Assembly: GCF_028898945.1 (NCBI RefSeq)
Contig: NZ_CP118607.1
Coordinates: 3,396,001 to 3,460,000 of the forward strand
DNA: 64,000 nucleotides
Source of the DNA: Pseudomonas sp. PSKL.D1
GTDB taxonomy: Bacteria > Pseudomonadota > Gammaproteobacteria > Pseudomonadales > Pseudomonadaceae
Reading direction: 5' to 3'
Position 1 is the stretch's first letter; each line of letters opens with the position of its first letter. Both the position numbers and the translations under genes were made by a program. Positions 8,365-16,923 of the stretch are shown here, piece by piece. The notes beneath the pieces were generated by a model. The model had not been told where the DNA came from. It worked only from the letters and a program-made list of their open reading frames with translations, and did no database searches.

Positions 8365-9704
8365 CGACGGCCCCCTCCACCACGGCGCATGGGTGCACTG
8401 GGCCGGGATATTTGATGCCCCACGGCGCGTGAGGTGTTGGGCCGTTGCGCCAGCGCCTGGCTGGTACGGCCGCGATTGGCCTGGGTGATGCTGCGCTGAG
8501 GCGAGCGCACGCCTTCGAAGGCATTGTTGCGCGCCCTGCCTTGTGCACTGGCTGCACGGTTCTGCAGGGCCTGGCGCTGTTGGCCGGCCTGCGGGTTGCG
8601 GGGTTCCTGGCGCCGTTCGGCCAGCCGGGGGTTGTTGGCCTGGTCCTCGCGCACCCGTTCCCGTGCCTCACGGTTGCTGGTGGCTGGCCGTTCGATGCCG
8701 GCACGGTCAAGCGATGCCCGCGCCTTGTCCCGGGCTTGCGCGCGCTGGGCATCGTCGCCCCGGAATGCCACGCGCTGGTTGGCGCCCTGCAATTGCCGGC
8801 CAAACTGCTCGCGGCTGCGGCTGTCGCGGTACGGCACGCCGTCGCGGTGCACGGCATTGTGCTGCCAGCGGTTCTGGTTGTTGGTAATACGGTTGTTGAC
8901 GTTGATGTTGTTGTAGCGGTTCACGTCGATGTCGATGTCATTACGCCCCCAGTCACAGTCGCCCCACAGCGAGTTGACAATGGCCACGCCGGTACCGAAT
9001 GCCAAACCTGCCATCAGCGCGGAGCCCGCGTAGTACAAGGGAGAAGGCGGGTAATAAACCGGCGGCGAGGATGGGTAGGCCCAGGTGCCGTAGGCGGTGG
9101 TCGGGTTGTAGGTGGGCACGTACACCACTTGCGGGTCGACAGGCTGAATGATGATGGTGCTGCTTGATGAACTGCTGGCGGGTGTGCTTTGGCTGGCGGC
9201 AGGTGCCGCCTGCACGGTGACGTTCTGGTACTGGTTGCTCTGCAGGTTGCCCGCCGCTTTTGCCTGTTGCCGCAAACGCTGCACGGCGCCCATTACATCG
9301 TCGGGCTGGGCCAGGAAGGCATCGCCCAGCCGCTGTACCCACACCGGGTCTTGCCCCAGCACCACCAGCACCTGGGGAAACGCCACCAGCGCCTGCACGC
9401 TTGGGTCCCAACTCTGGCCCGCCACCTGCTTGACCGCATCATCACCCTGGGCCTTGGGGTTGGCCTTGGACCAGGCCACCGCTTCGGCCACCTCACCGGG
9501 GTAGGTGCTGGCCATCAGTATTTGAGCCAACAGCGAGTCCGGGTACAAGGCAATGGGCGCCAGCATCTGGTCCAGTTGCTCCCGGGTGAACACTGCCTGC
9601 CCGGCCTCGGTGCTTGCCGGGGGAGGGTCTTGGGCCAGTACGGGCACTGCCGTCGTGCCCAGGCACACCATTACCGACACGACGCATAACCATGGCATTC
9701 GCAT
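8361..9704 (-). CDS. DUF3300 exported protein
   Basis: From the ATG at 9704 (GGGGGA about 6 bases before it) the protein has 447 residues with a signal peptide ending near VPVLAQ. The conserved DUF3300 block follows (REQLDQMLAPIALYPDSLL, then QDPVWVQRLGDAFLAQP). The middle holds a Gly/Ser-rich hydrophobic stretch and an Asn-rich run (NRYNNINVNNRITNNQN), and the C-terminal third is a low-complexity Arg/Gln/Ala tail. The protein is probably envelope-associated, with a disordered basic tail. Function unknown. An earlier in-frame ATG at 9767 lacks a convincing ribosome site. Confidence 0.88.
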   Translation of the reverse strand: MRMPWLCVVSVMVCLGTTAVPVLAQDPPPASTEAGQAVFTREQLDQMLAPIALYPDSLLAQILMASTYPGEVAEAVAWSKANPKAQGDDAVKQVAGQSWDPSVQALVAFPQVLVVLGQDPVWVQRLGDAFLAQPDDVMGAVQRLRQQAKAAGNLQSNQYQNVTVQAAPAASQSTPASSSSSSTIIIQPVDPQVVYVPTYNPTTAYGTWAYPSSPPVYYPPSPLYYAGSALMAGLAFGTGVAIVNSLWGDCDWGRNDIDIDVNRYNNINVNNRITNNQNRWQHNAVHRDGVPYRDSRSREQFGRQLQGANQRVAFRGDDAQRAQARDKARASLDRAGIERPATSNREARERVREDQANNPRLAERRQEPRNPQAGQQRQALQNRAASAQGRARNNAFEGVRSPQRSITQANRGRTSQALAQRPNTSRAVGHQISRPSAPMRRGGGGRR

Positions 9705-9855
9705 CACAGTTCCCCCAAGGCTCCGGGCGGGTGGGAACTTAAGGGTAGCAAAGGCTGGCGGCATCAATAGTCACTATCGAAGATGACAATTTCTACCAGA
9801 ACGGCGCCTTCAATAACCTAGCTCCATCGCCACACACCACCTTTGGAGCAACCCG

Positions 9856-10113
9856 ATGAACACCGCCGCCCGCCTGCTGCTCGCTACCCTGACCGCTGCC
9901 GGCATCGCCGTGCTCACCGGTTGCGCCAGTGCCAACCACCCCGAACTGCGCCCCTACACCGCTGAAGAAACCCGCCAGCTGCAGCTTGAAGCCATTCAAC
10001 GCCAAGGGCTGTCTCTGGACGAGTACGAGTTGCGCAAACGCGTCATCCTGCGGGCCGATACACCGCAGGCAGTGACTGAAACCCGCGACATTGAGCCGGG
10101 CATCAAAGGCTGA
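9856..10113 (+). CDS. Small lipoprotein of unknown function
   Basis: This 85-residue protein has a lipoprotein signal: a hydrophobic stretch ending in the lipobox LTGC (Cys at about 23). The mature part is short, charged and predicted helical (EETRQLQLEAIQRQGLSLDEYELRKRVI would form helices) with no recognisable domain. It is probably anchored to the outer membrane. It stands alone, divergent from the DUF3300 gene and 69 bp before the porin gene, with which it may be co-transcribed. Confidence 0.78.
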   Translation: MNTAARLLLATLTAAGIAVLTGCASANHPELRPYTAEETRQLQLEAIQRQGLSLDEYELRKRVILRADTPQAVTETRDIEPGIKG

Positions 10114-10182
10114 AAGGTTTCCCCTGCCCTTTGACGAGGGTATGCTCTGCCCCTTCAGAGCAAGCCATCCAGGACGATGCCC

Positions 10183-10902
10183 ATGACCAGGCCCCTGCTG
10201 CTGTTGAGCGCGGCCCTTCTGTTCAGCCCGGCGCTGCTGGCCCAGCAGATCCAGCGCCAGTTGGGCGACTTCGACTTCAAGCTTGGCACCACACCCTCGC
10301 GCAGCATGGCCCAGGGCCTGATTTCGCCCAGTGCGGTCGGCGCCTTTCATGGTGGCCTGGACCTCAGCCACCCCAGCGGCTGGTACGTCGGCCAATACGC
10401 CCCGAGCATGGGCGTAACGCCCGAGTCCACCCTGCGCCTGGACAGCTACCTGGGTTACAAACACCACTTCGACAACAGCCTGGGTTACGAAGTGGGCTTG
10501 ATTCACTACAGCCAGCCGAACCTGGCCGGGGCCGACAGTTATGCCCTGTACGGTGGCCTTTCAGTGTTCGGCAGCCGCTTTGGCGGCGCCTTGCGAGACA
10601 ACCCCGACAACCGCACCGGCACCCTGTTCGCCGACTTTGGCCATTTGCCGCTGTTCGATGTCGACCTCACCGTGAAGCTGGCCCATCACCGCCTGGGAAC
10701 GCCCTTCACCATTGGCGACGGTAGCCAGATAAGCGCGTTTTCCGACTGGTCACTGGAGTTGTCCCGCCCGTGGCTGGGCATCGACCTGAACCTGATCTAC
10801 AGCAATTCCGACCTCAGCGGCGGCGGCTGCGATGCCTATGCCGGCATCAATGCCTATTGCGAAAGCATGGTAACCCTCAAGGCGCAGCGCAGTTTCTTCT
10901 AG
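10183..10902 (+). CDS. TorF-type putative porin
   Basis: An exported 239-residue beta-rich protein: signal peptide ending at LLAQQ, then GGLDLSHPSGWYVGQYAPSM, YLGYKHHF and YEVGLIHYSQP, which are repeated strands of the family annotated as TorF-like porins (conserved about 230-250 residue outer-membrane barrels). The C-terminal residue is Phe preceded by Phe, as required for outer-membrane assembly. Two cysteines (GGGCDAY and NAYCESM) could form an extracellular disulfide. The ATG at 10183 has AGGACG nine bases upstream and is preferred over the one at 10177. Substrate unknown. Confidence 0.8.
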   Translation: MTRPLLLLSAALLFSPALLAQQIQRQLGDFDFKLGTTPSRSMAQGLISPSAVGAFHGGLDLSHPSGWYVGQYAPSMGVTPESTLRLDSYLGYKHHFDNSLGYEVGLIHYSQPNLAGADSYALYGGLSVFGSRFGGALRDNPDNRTGTLFADFGHLPLFDVDLTVKLAHHRLGTPFTIGDGSQISAFSDWSLELSRPWLGIDLNLIYSNSDLSGGGCDAYAGINAYCESMVTLKAQRSFF

Positions 10903-10916
10903 ACCTTCGCATTCCT

Positions 10917-11001
10917 TGTAGGAGCGGCTTTAGCCGCGAACACCGGCGAAGCCGGTGCCAGGCACCGCGTCGCCTGCTTCGCGGCTAAAGCCGCTCCTAC
11001 A
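10917..11001. repeat. REP/REPIN element C (inverted pair)
   Basis: TGTAGGAGCGGCTTTAGCC is mirrored by GGCTAAAGCCGCTCCTACA, with the inner CACCGGCGAAGCCGGTG stem between them. It lies between the converging porin and LysR genes, the usual REP position. Confidence 0.9.
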
Positions 11002-11070
11002 GGATACGCGTCGCGCTTGCGGCCTCAGTTCCCAGTGCGACAGCTCAGCCCGAATGGGCTGGGTAATCTC

Positions 11071-11952
11071 CTATAGGTCACCGCCTGCCAACAACCGGGT
11101 CATCACTGCGGCCAATGCCTTGACCATCACGTCGGCAGTAGGCCGGTGGACAATGACAATCTCGTAGCTGTCCACCTCCGGCAACCCCTGCGCAGCCCCC
11201 AGCACCCGATGCTCGCCAGTCGCGGCCCGCGGCGGCAGCAAGCTGATGCCCATACCATCGGCCACCGCCGCCTGGATGCCGCTGAGGCTGGAACTGGTAA
11301 AACTGATACGCCAACGCCGGCCCATGGCTTCGATAGCGGTAATCATGTCATCGCGGTACAGCCCGCGCGGCGGGAAGGTCACCAGCGGGATCGGGTCCAG
11401 GTCGAAAGCCGGCAGGCGCGCGCTGTCGATCCATTGCAGCCGCTCAGGCCAGCACGCCACCCCTTCGCGGCTGTTGCGCCGCTGCTTGAGCAACACCAAG
11501 TCAAGCTCGCCGTTGTCGTAGCCCTGGCTGAGGTCGCGGCAAAAACCGCTGGTGACTTCCAGCTTCACCTGCGGATGCTCGCGGCTGAACGCCGACAGCG
11601 CATTGGTGGTGCGCCCACCCACGAAGTCCTCTGGCACGCCCAACCGCACGGTTACGCCGACCATGGCACCAGCCAGGGCTTCGAGCATCTGGTCGTTCAG
11701 CGCCAGCATGTGCCGGGCATAGCCGAGCAGTGTTTGCCCGGCATCGGTGGGCAACACATCGCGGTTACCCCGCACCAGCAGGCGATGGCCCACCATGTCT
11801 TCGAGGCGGCGCACTTTCTGGCTGATGGTCGACTGGGTGGAATGCAGGCGCGTGGCGGCCGTGGTGAAGCTGCCGCAATCGGCCACCACGACGATGGCGC
11901 GAAGCAGGTCGAGGTCGAACAGGGCCCTATTCGATTTCACGCTGATGGACAT
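11071..11952 (-). CDS. LysR-family transcriptional regulator
   Basis: Taking the ATG at 11952 gives 293 residues. The N-terminal helix-turn-helix (SFTTAATRLHSTQSTISQKV) is followed by the LysR substrate-binding fold (VRLGVPEDFVGG, then GIQAAVADGMGISLLPP). The gene lies downstream of gamma-glutamyltransferase in the opposite arrangement from a classic divergent pair: ggt is also leftward and starts upstream of it, so the target cannot be read from position. It probably senses a small carboxylate or amino acid; the true effector is unknown. The in-frame ATG at 11994 is an alternative start that would add 14 residues. Confidence 0.84.
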   Translation of the reverse strand: MSISVKSNRALFDLDLLRAIVVVADCGSFTTAATRLHSTQSTISQKVRRLEDMVGHRLLVRGNRDVLPTDAGQTLLGYARHMLALNDQMLEALAGAMVGVTVRLGVPEDFVGGRTTNALSAFSREHPQVKLEVTSGFCRDLSQGYDNGELDLVLLKQRRNSREGVACWPERLQWIDSARLPAFDLDPIPLVTFPPRGLYRDDMITAIEAMGRRWRISFTSSSLSGIQAAVADGMGISLLPPRAATGEHRVLGAAQGLPEVDSYEIVIVHRPTADVMVKALAAVMTRLLAGGDL

Positions 11953-12015
11953 CTGGGTATTCAACTTATGAATGGCAGAACTGCGTTCTATCACGCGCCA
12001 TCCTGCCCTGCAACG

Positions 12016-13797
12016 CTAGTCACCCAGCGCAACCCCTTCACGCCTCGGATCAGCACCGCCACTCCAACCATCGCCCTTACGCTGGATAATCTGCATGCCG
12101 CTGGTCATGGTCATCGGCGTCACCTCGTGCCCCCAAGCGGCCAGTTGCCGGATCAGCGCCGGGCTGGCCAGCTCCGCCTCTACTTCAGTGCCCAGGTTGC
12201 GGCTGCCAAAATTGGGCAGGTTGGCCGCTTGCTGCGGGTCCAATTGCCAATCCAGCAGGCCGATGAGGGCTTTGTTCACGTAACCAATGATCTGCGAACC
12301 GCCAGGCGAGCCAAGGCTGGCCACCAGCTCACCGGTGCTGCGCGAAAACACCAGCGTCGGCGCCATGGCCGACAGCGGCCGCTTGCCCGGCTGTACGCGG
12401 TTGGCCACTGGCTTGCCGCCTTCTTGCGGGATGAACGAAAAGTCGGTGAGGTGGTTGTTCAGCAGAAAGCCGTTGACCATCAGGTGCGAGCCAAATGCCG
12501 ACTCCACCGAGGTGGTCATGGCCAGTGCCTGGCCATTGTCGTCCACAGCCGACAAGTGCGAGGTAGCGATGCGCAGGGGGGAACGATCCGGCGCCAGGGC
12601 CAGGTCCGCGCCTGCCGGCGTGCCAGGCAAAGCGCGGTTCATGCTGTATTTGCCCAGGTGTGTGGCGCGTTCGGCCAGATACGCCGGTGCGGTCAGCGCT
12701 TTGACCGGCACAGGCACGTAGTCGCTGTCGGCCAGGTACTGGGCGCGGTCGGCGAACGCCAGCCGTTCGGCTTCGGCGATCAGGTGCACGGCCAGAGGCG
12801 CAGGCTCAAGCCCTGCCGGGGAATCGCTCACCCGGGGACGCAGCGCTGCCAGGTTGCGTTGCGAGGCCTGCAGGATGCCCAAGGTCTGCAACACCGCCAC
12901 CCCGCCCGACGACGGCGGCGGCATGCCGCAGATTTGCCAGGCTTTGTAGGGGCCGCAGACCGGAGCGCGCTCCTTGGCCTGATACGCGCGCAAATCCTGT
13001 AGCGACAACTGCCCGGCGTTGGCATGCCCACGCACCTGGGCCACCATCGCCTCGGCTACCTCGCCGGTGTAGAACGCATCGGCGCCCTGCTCGGCAATGC
13101 GCTGGAAGGTTTGCGCCAGTTCAGGATTGCGCAGGCGCGTGCCTACCGCCAGCGGTTTGCCTTGGCCATCCAGAAAGTAACGGGCCATGGTGGGCGACCG
13201 GGCAATGAACGGGTCGCCCGCGATCAGGGCATGCAGGCGTTCAGACACCGGGAAGCCTTCCCGCGCCAGGGCAATGGCCGGCGCGAACAGCGCATGCCAC
13301 GGCAACTTGCCATGTTGTGCGTGGGCCAGCTGCAACGCACGCAAAACCCCCGGCACGCCCACCGAACGCCCACCGATCTGCGCCGCGCGGAACGGCATCG
13401 GCGTGCCGTCAGGTTGCAGGAACAGGTTTTCAGTCACCGTTGCCGGGGCGGTTTCCCGGCCATCGAACGCCTGCACTCGCTGGCCATCCCAGTACAGGAT
13501 GAAACCACCGCCACCAATGCCACTGGACTGCGGCTCCACCAGCGTCAGCACCATCTGCATGGCGATGGCGGCATCGATGGCACTGCCACCGGCCCGCAGC
13601 ATCGCCCGCCCCGCTTCACTGGCCAGCGGGTTGGCAGCCGCCACCATATGCCGGCTGGCCGTGGCCGGTTGCAGGCCGCTGCGGTAGCCAGAGGCGCGTT
13701 CGGGTGGTGTGGGCAGCGCCTGGTCGGCCACGGCCCAGCCACAACTGACGGCCAGGCTCAGGGCGGTGAGCAGGGGTGCGAACGGGTGTGCCTTCAT
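12016..13797 (-). CDS. ggt: Gamma-glutamyltransferase (glutathione hydrolase)
   Basis: A 593-residue periplasmic Ntn-hydrolase precursor with a signal peptide (LSLAVSCGWAVAD). It cleaves gamma-glutamyl bonds of glutathione and transfers the glutamyl group. The autoprocessing Thr starts the small subunit in ATSHLSAVDDNGQA; downstream GSPGGSQII is the glycine loop of the active site, and AMTTSVESAFGS follows the processing site as in known enzymes. Length fits the family. It stands with the sigma/anti-sigma genes upstream and a LysR gene downstream, without evident operon partners. Confidence 0.93.
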   Translation of the reverse strand: MKAHPFAPLLTALSLAVSCGWAVADQALPTPPERASGYRSGLQPATASRHMVAAANPLASEAGRAMLRAGGSAIDAAIAMQMVLTLVEPQSSGIGGGGFILYWDGQRVQAFDGRETAPATVTENLFLQPDGTPMPFRAAQIGGRSVGVPGVLRALQLAHAQHGKLPWHALFAPAIALAREGFPVSERLHALIAGDPFIARSPTMARYFLDGQGKPLAVGTRLRNPELAQTFQRIAEQGADAFYTGEVAEAMVAQVRGHANAGQLSLQDLRAYQAKERAPVCGPYKAWQICGMPPPSSGGVAVLQTLGILQASQRNLAALRPRVSDSPAGLEPAPLAVHLIAEAERLAFADRAQYLADSDYVPVPVKALTAPAYLAERATHLGKYSMNRALPGTPAGADLALAPDRSPLRIATSHLSAVDDNGQALAMTTSVESAFGSHLMVNGFLLNNHLTDFSFIPQEGGKPVANRVQPGKRPLSAMAPTLVFSRSTGELVASLGSPGGSQIIGYVNKALIGLLDWQLDPQQAANLPNFGSRNLGTEVEAELASPALIRQLAAWGHEVTPMTMTSGMQIIQRKGDGWSGGADPRREGVALGD

Positions 13798-13859
13798 CAG
13801 TTACATGCCTGTAATCGTTATCGTCATCCGGATTGACCGACGATCTTACAGGCCCCGCA

Positions 13860-14612
13860 CTACAACCCCAACCGCAACGCCTCCCCCACGCCGGCCCCGC
13901 GCACATCATCTGCCGCGCTGACCAGGGCAAAGTTGTAGGCCCCATGGGACCAGTAGCGCGCCTCCAATTGCCCATCCACTCGCTGCCCCTGGGGCATGCG
14001 CTGGTAATGGTCACCGGGCGAGCGCAGGAACAGGCTGATGCGCTGGCCTTTGTGGTCTTCGAACACCAGCAAGGCTGCCGGGCCGGTTTCGTTGCTCAAC
14101 AGCCGTGCGCCCACCGGTTCGAAGCCGTAACCGGTCAGGTCTGGCAACTGCCCCACCCGACTGAAGTGCTTACCCAGCCAATCGCGCAGTCGCGTCGGGT
14201 CGCTGGCCTGTATGTCCAGCGTGTCACTGCCGGCAAACAGGCGATGGGCCTGCACGGCATCGGCCATGGGCAATTCGTTGCCGGCCAACGTGACTTGACG
14301 CGCCTGCCAGCCGCCAACGCCGCCGATGCCCAGCGCCAGCAGCAAAACGGCAGCAGAGGCCAGGCGACGCTGTCGGCGCTGGCGCAAACCGGCCTGGAGC
14401 TGGCGCAGGTCAAGCTGCGGGGCGCCGGCAGGTTCACCCAACCCTGCCAGTGCCGCGCGCAACCTTCGGGCATCACTGCGCCAGGCTTCAACCTTCATGG
14501 CCTCCTCGGGGTTGGCGCTAAGCCACGCCTGCACCTCGGCCCGGCGCGCCGGCTCGAGCCGGTCGTCAACGTAGGCATGCAACTCGTGTTCGGTGGGGAT
14601 CAGGCGTGTCAT
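13860..14612 (-). CDS. Anti-sigma factor for the adjacent ECF sigma factor
   Basis: The 250-residue protein has an N-terminal anti-sigma-like helical region (HELHAYVDDRLEPARR), a single membrane helix at about residues 84-100 (the LASAAVLLLALGIGGVGGW segment) and a periplasmic sensor part. The zinc-binding cysteines of ZAS anti-sigma factors are absent. Its ATG overlaps the sigma stop by four bases (ATGA), so the two are translationally coupled. The gene pattern (sigma, membrane anti-sigma, catalase-like protein, cytochrome b561) fits a redox-responsive ECF group; the inducing signal is inferred, not shown. Confidence 0.88.
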   Translation of the reverse strand: MTRLIPTEHELHAYVDDRLEPARRAEVQAWLSANPEEAMKVEAWRSDARRLRAALAGLGEPAGAPQLDLRQLQAGLRQRRQRRLASAAVLLLALGIGGVGGWQARQVTLAGNELPMADAVQAHRLFAGSDTLDIQASDPTRLRDWLGKHFSRVGQLPDLTGYGFEPVGARLLSNETGPAALLVFEDHKGQRISLFLRSPGDHYQRMPQGQRVDGQLEARYWSHGAYNFALVSAADDVRGAGVGEALRLGL

Positions 14613-15130
14613 TTCAGTCTCCGCACGGCCGGGGGCTGGGGCTGGCCCTCGGTCAGTTCACGCAGGGCGCCGCGCGCGCGTGACAGGCGCGACATCACCG
14701 TACCGATGGGAATCCCCAGGGCCTGGGCGGCCTCCTTGTAACTGAGGCCTTCGACGCTGACCAGCAGCAACAAGGCCCGCTGTTCGGTCGACAGCCGGGC
14801 AAATGCCTGAAGGTCGGCCTGCGCCAGCACGATATCCTCGACGGCGTCGCCCACCGCTTCACTTTCCCGCTCACCACGGCCAAACCAGGACAACCAACGC
14901 GCATGCAGGCGATCGCGCCGTTTGCCATCCAGAAACAGGCGATAGAGGATGGTGAACAGCCATGCCCGCAACGCTTCGGCATCGCGCTGCTGGCTGCGGC
15001 GGCTCAAGGCGCGCTCGACGGTGGCCTGCACCAGGTCGTCGGCACTGCCCGCTTCACGGGTGAGCCAGATGGCGAAGCGGCGCAAACGCTGCAGCAGTTC
15101 ACGCCACTGATGTTCGTCCAGGTCGTGCAT
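14609..15130 (-). CDS. ECF RNA polymerase sigma factor
   Basis: At 173 residues it has only regions 2 and 4 of the sigma-70 family. Region 2 is seen in FAIWLTREAGSADDLVQATVERAL and the following RAWLFTILYRLFLDGKRR; region 4 is the helix-turn-helix in YKEAAQALGIPIGTVMSRLSRAR, which reads the -35 element. It is followed by its anti-sigma gene and divergent from the catalase-like gene. The sequence GGGAATAA-N14-CGTC occurs on both sides of the promoter centre, so the sigma factor probably drives both its own operon and the neighbour. Confidence 0.92.
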   Translation of the reverse strand: MHDLDEHQWRELLQRLRRFAIWLTREAGSADDLVQATVERALSRRSQQRDAEALRAWLFTILYRLFLDGKRRDRLHARWLSWFGRGERESEAVGDAVEDIVLAQADLQAFARLSTEQRALLLLVSVEGLSYKEAAQALGIPIGTVMSRLSRARGALRELTEGQPQPPAVRRLK

Positions 15131-15169
15131 GGCGGTTTACCGGCCCTTGGGGTTGTCAGTGTAGGGGCA

Positions 15170-15226
15170 GACGCACGGCAACAAAACTTATTCCCGCCCA
15201 GGGAATAAGTTTTGCCCTGCCCCGTC
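15170..15226. promoter_or_regulatory. Mirror-image divergent ECF promoters
   Basis: The centre is a perfect 14-bp inverted repeat: CAAAACTTATTCCC (15182-15195), GCCCA spacer, GGGAATAAGTTTTG (15201-15214). Rightward, GGGAATAA (15201-15208) is followed after exactly 14 bases by CGTC (15223-15226); leftward, GGGAATAA (15195-15188) is followed after exactly 14 bases by CGTC (15173-15170). These have the form of ECF -35 and -10 elements with equal spacing in both directions, one serving sigma/anti-sigma and one serving the catalase-like/cytochrome b561 operon. Confidence 0.8.
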
Positions 15227-15259
15227 GTACTGGCACTTTCACTGAACCGGACGACTACC

Positions 15260-16306
15260 ATGACCTCACCCCTGCAAGGCCCGGCCAAGGCCCTGCGCCT
15301 GGCTGGCATCGGTGCCGTGATGCTGGGCCTGGGCGCAGGCTTTGCCTATGCCGCTGGCTGGCTCGGCGGGCCGCAACTGACGCCGCAACGCATCATCGAC
15401 ACCTTCGAGGCCCAGGCCGGCCACTACCCCGGCTACCGGAAAAACCACGCCAAGGGTTTGTGCGTGAGTGGCTACTTCCAGCCCAGCGGCCAGGCCGGCG
15501 CACTGTCCACGGCACGCGCCTTCAGCCAGCAACGCGTGCCCGTGATCGGCCGTTTCGCCATCGGCGGAGCCAACCCGTTCGCCCCGGACACGGGCATCCC
15601 CGTGCGCAGCCTGGCGATCCAGCTGAGCACCGACGATGGCCAAGTGTGGCGCACCGGCATGAACAACCCACCCGTACTGGCGGTGAGCACGCCACAGGGG
15701 TTTTACGACCAGGTGCTGGCCGGGGCGCCCGCCCCTGCCACCGGCAAGCCGGACCCGGCCAAGCTGCAGGCCTTCTTCGCCGCCCACCCGGAAAGCGCGG
15801 CCTTTCGCCAGTGGGCGGCGGGCTACAAGCCCAGCGACAGCTTTGCCAGCACCGCCTATCACAGTATCAACGCCTTCCGCCTGATCGACGCCCAAGGCCA
15901 GGCCCACCCGGCACGCTGGCAACTGGAACCGCAAACCCCATTCGCCCCGCTGCCTGGCCAGGTCGACGACAAACAGTTCTTGCAACATGACCTGCAGCAA
16001 CGCCTGGCCCAGGCCCCTTTGCGCTGGTCCTTGCGCCTGGTGCTGGCCGAAGCCGGCGATGCCGTGGACGACCCCGCCCGCCCATGGCCGGCCGAGCGCC
16101 GCAAGGTCGACGCCGGCACCCTGGTCATCGAGCAGGTGGACGCGCCGGAGCAAGGCGCCTGCCGCGACCTGAACTTCGACCCGTTGATCCTGCCCAGCGG
16201 CATCGAACCCTCTGCCGACCCGATCCTCGCCGCCCGTTCGGCCGCCTATTCGGAGTCATTCAACCGCCGCAGCCGTGAAACCCTCGGCACAGGAGCCAAA
16301 CCATGA
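15260..16306 (+). CDS. Catalase-like peroxidase (small-subunit catalase family), membrane-anchored or exported
   Basis: With the ATG at 15260 the protein has 348 residues. An N-terminal hydrophobic stretch (GIGAVMLGLGAGFAYAAG) suggests export or anchoring. The catalase fold is recognisable in KNHAKGLCVSGYFQPSG, FSQQRVPVIGRFAIGGANPF and IPVRSLAIQLSTDDGQ, followed by YHSINAFRLIDAQGQ. The canonical catalytic His-Asn region is shifted relative to large catalases, as in the catalase-related peroxidases that often neighbour cytochrome b561. It overlaps the cytochrome b561 start by four bases. The likely role is peroxide or organic peroxide removal in the periplasm, with electrons from cytochrome b561. 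Confidence 0.84.
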   Translation: MTSPLQGPAKALRLAGIGAVMLGLGAGFAYAAGWLGGPQLTPQRIIDTFEAQAGHYPGYRKNHAKGLCVSGYFQPSGQAGALSTARAFSQQRVPVIGRFAIGGANPFAPDTGIPVRSLAIQLSTDDGQVWRTGMNNPPVLAVSTPQGFYDQVLAGAPAPATGKPDPAKLQAFFAAHPESAAFRQWAAGYKPSDSFASTAYHSINAFRLIDAQGQAHPARWQLEPQTPFAPLPGQVDDKQFLQHDLQQRLAQAPLRWSLRLVLAEAGDAVDDPARPWPAERRKVDAGTLVIEQVDAPEQGACRDLNFDPLILPSGIEPSADPILAARSAAYSESFNRRSRETLGTGAKP

Positions 16307-16836
16307 CGCCCCATGCTTTCCACCCACTGGCCCGCCTGCTGCACTGGCTGATGGCCGTGTTGATCCTGGCCATGCTGTTCATCGGCGTGAGCATGGTCGG
16401 CGACTTGTCACCGCGCCATCCTTTGCTGATCGAGCTGCACAAGGCCACGGGCCTGGCATTGCTGGCCCTGGTGCTGCTGCGCATCGTGCTGCGCCTGACG
16501 CTGCCGCACCCACCGCTGCCGCGCGATCTGCCTTACCTCCAGCGCCTGGCAGCCGGGGCCTCACATGTGCTGCTATATGGCCTGATGCTGGCCATGCCTC
16601 TGCTGGGCTGGGCCATGCTGTCGGCGGGGGGCTACCCGCGCCCGCTGCAGTTGCCCGCTATCGCCCCGCACGACCTGCAATTGTATGCCGTACTGCGCCA
16701 GGCCCATGGCTGGGCAGGCTACCTGCTGTTCGCCACCGTGGTGGTGCACCTGGGTGCAGCGCTGATGCACGCGCTGGTGCGCCGCGATGGCGTGCTGCGC
16801 AGCATGTGGCCCGGCCCTCTGCGTCGCAACCCATGA
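16303..16836 (+). CDS. Cytochrome b561 family protein
   Basis: A 177-residue inner-membrane protein with four hydrophobic helices. Histidines placed in or near the helices (LARLLHWLMAVLIL, LIELHKATGLALLAL, ASHVLLYGLMLAMP and VVHLGAALMHALV) are the expected heme b ligands. It probably carries electrons across the membrane for the adjacent catalase-like protein, the two stops and starts overlapping (ATGA). Both are expected to be under the divergent ECF sigma factor. Confidence 0.9.
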   Translation: MTPHAFHPLARLLHWLMAVLILAMLFIGVSMVGDLSPRHPLLIELHKATGLALLALVLLRIVLRLTLPHPPLPRDLPYLQRLAAGASHVLLYGLMLAMPLLGWAMLSAGGYPRPLQLPAIAPHDLQLYAVLRQAHGWAGYLLFATVVVHLGAALMHALVRRDGVLRSMWPGPLRRNP

Positions 16837-16923
16837 TGGCACCGCGCCCTGGCAGGCTCGACAAGCGATAACGGCGCTCATTAAGCTGCGTGACTTTCCT
16901 GCCGAACTGCCCTGGACTGCCCG

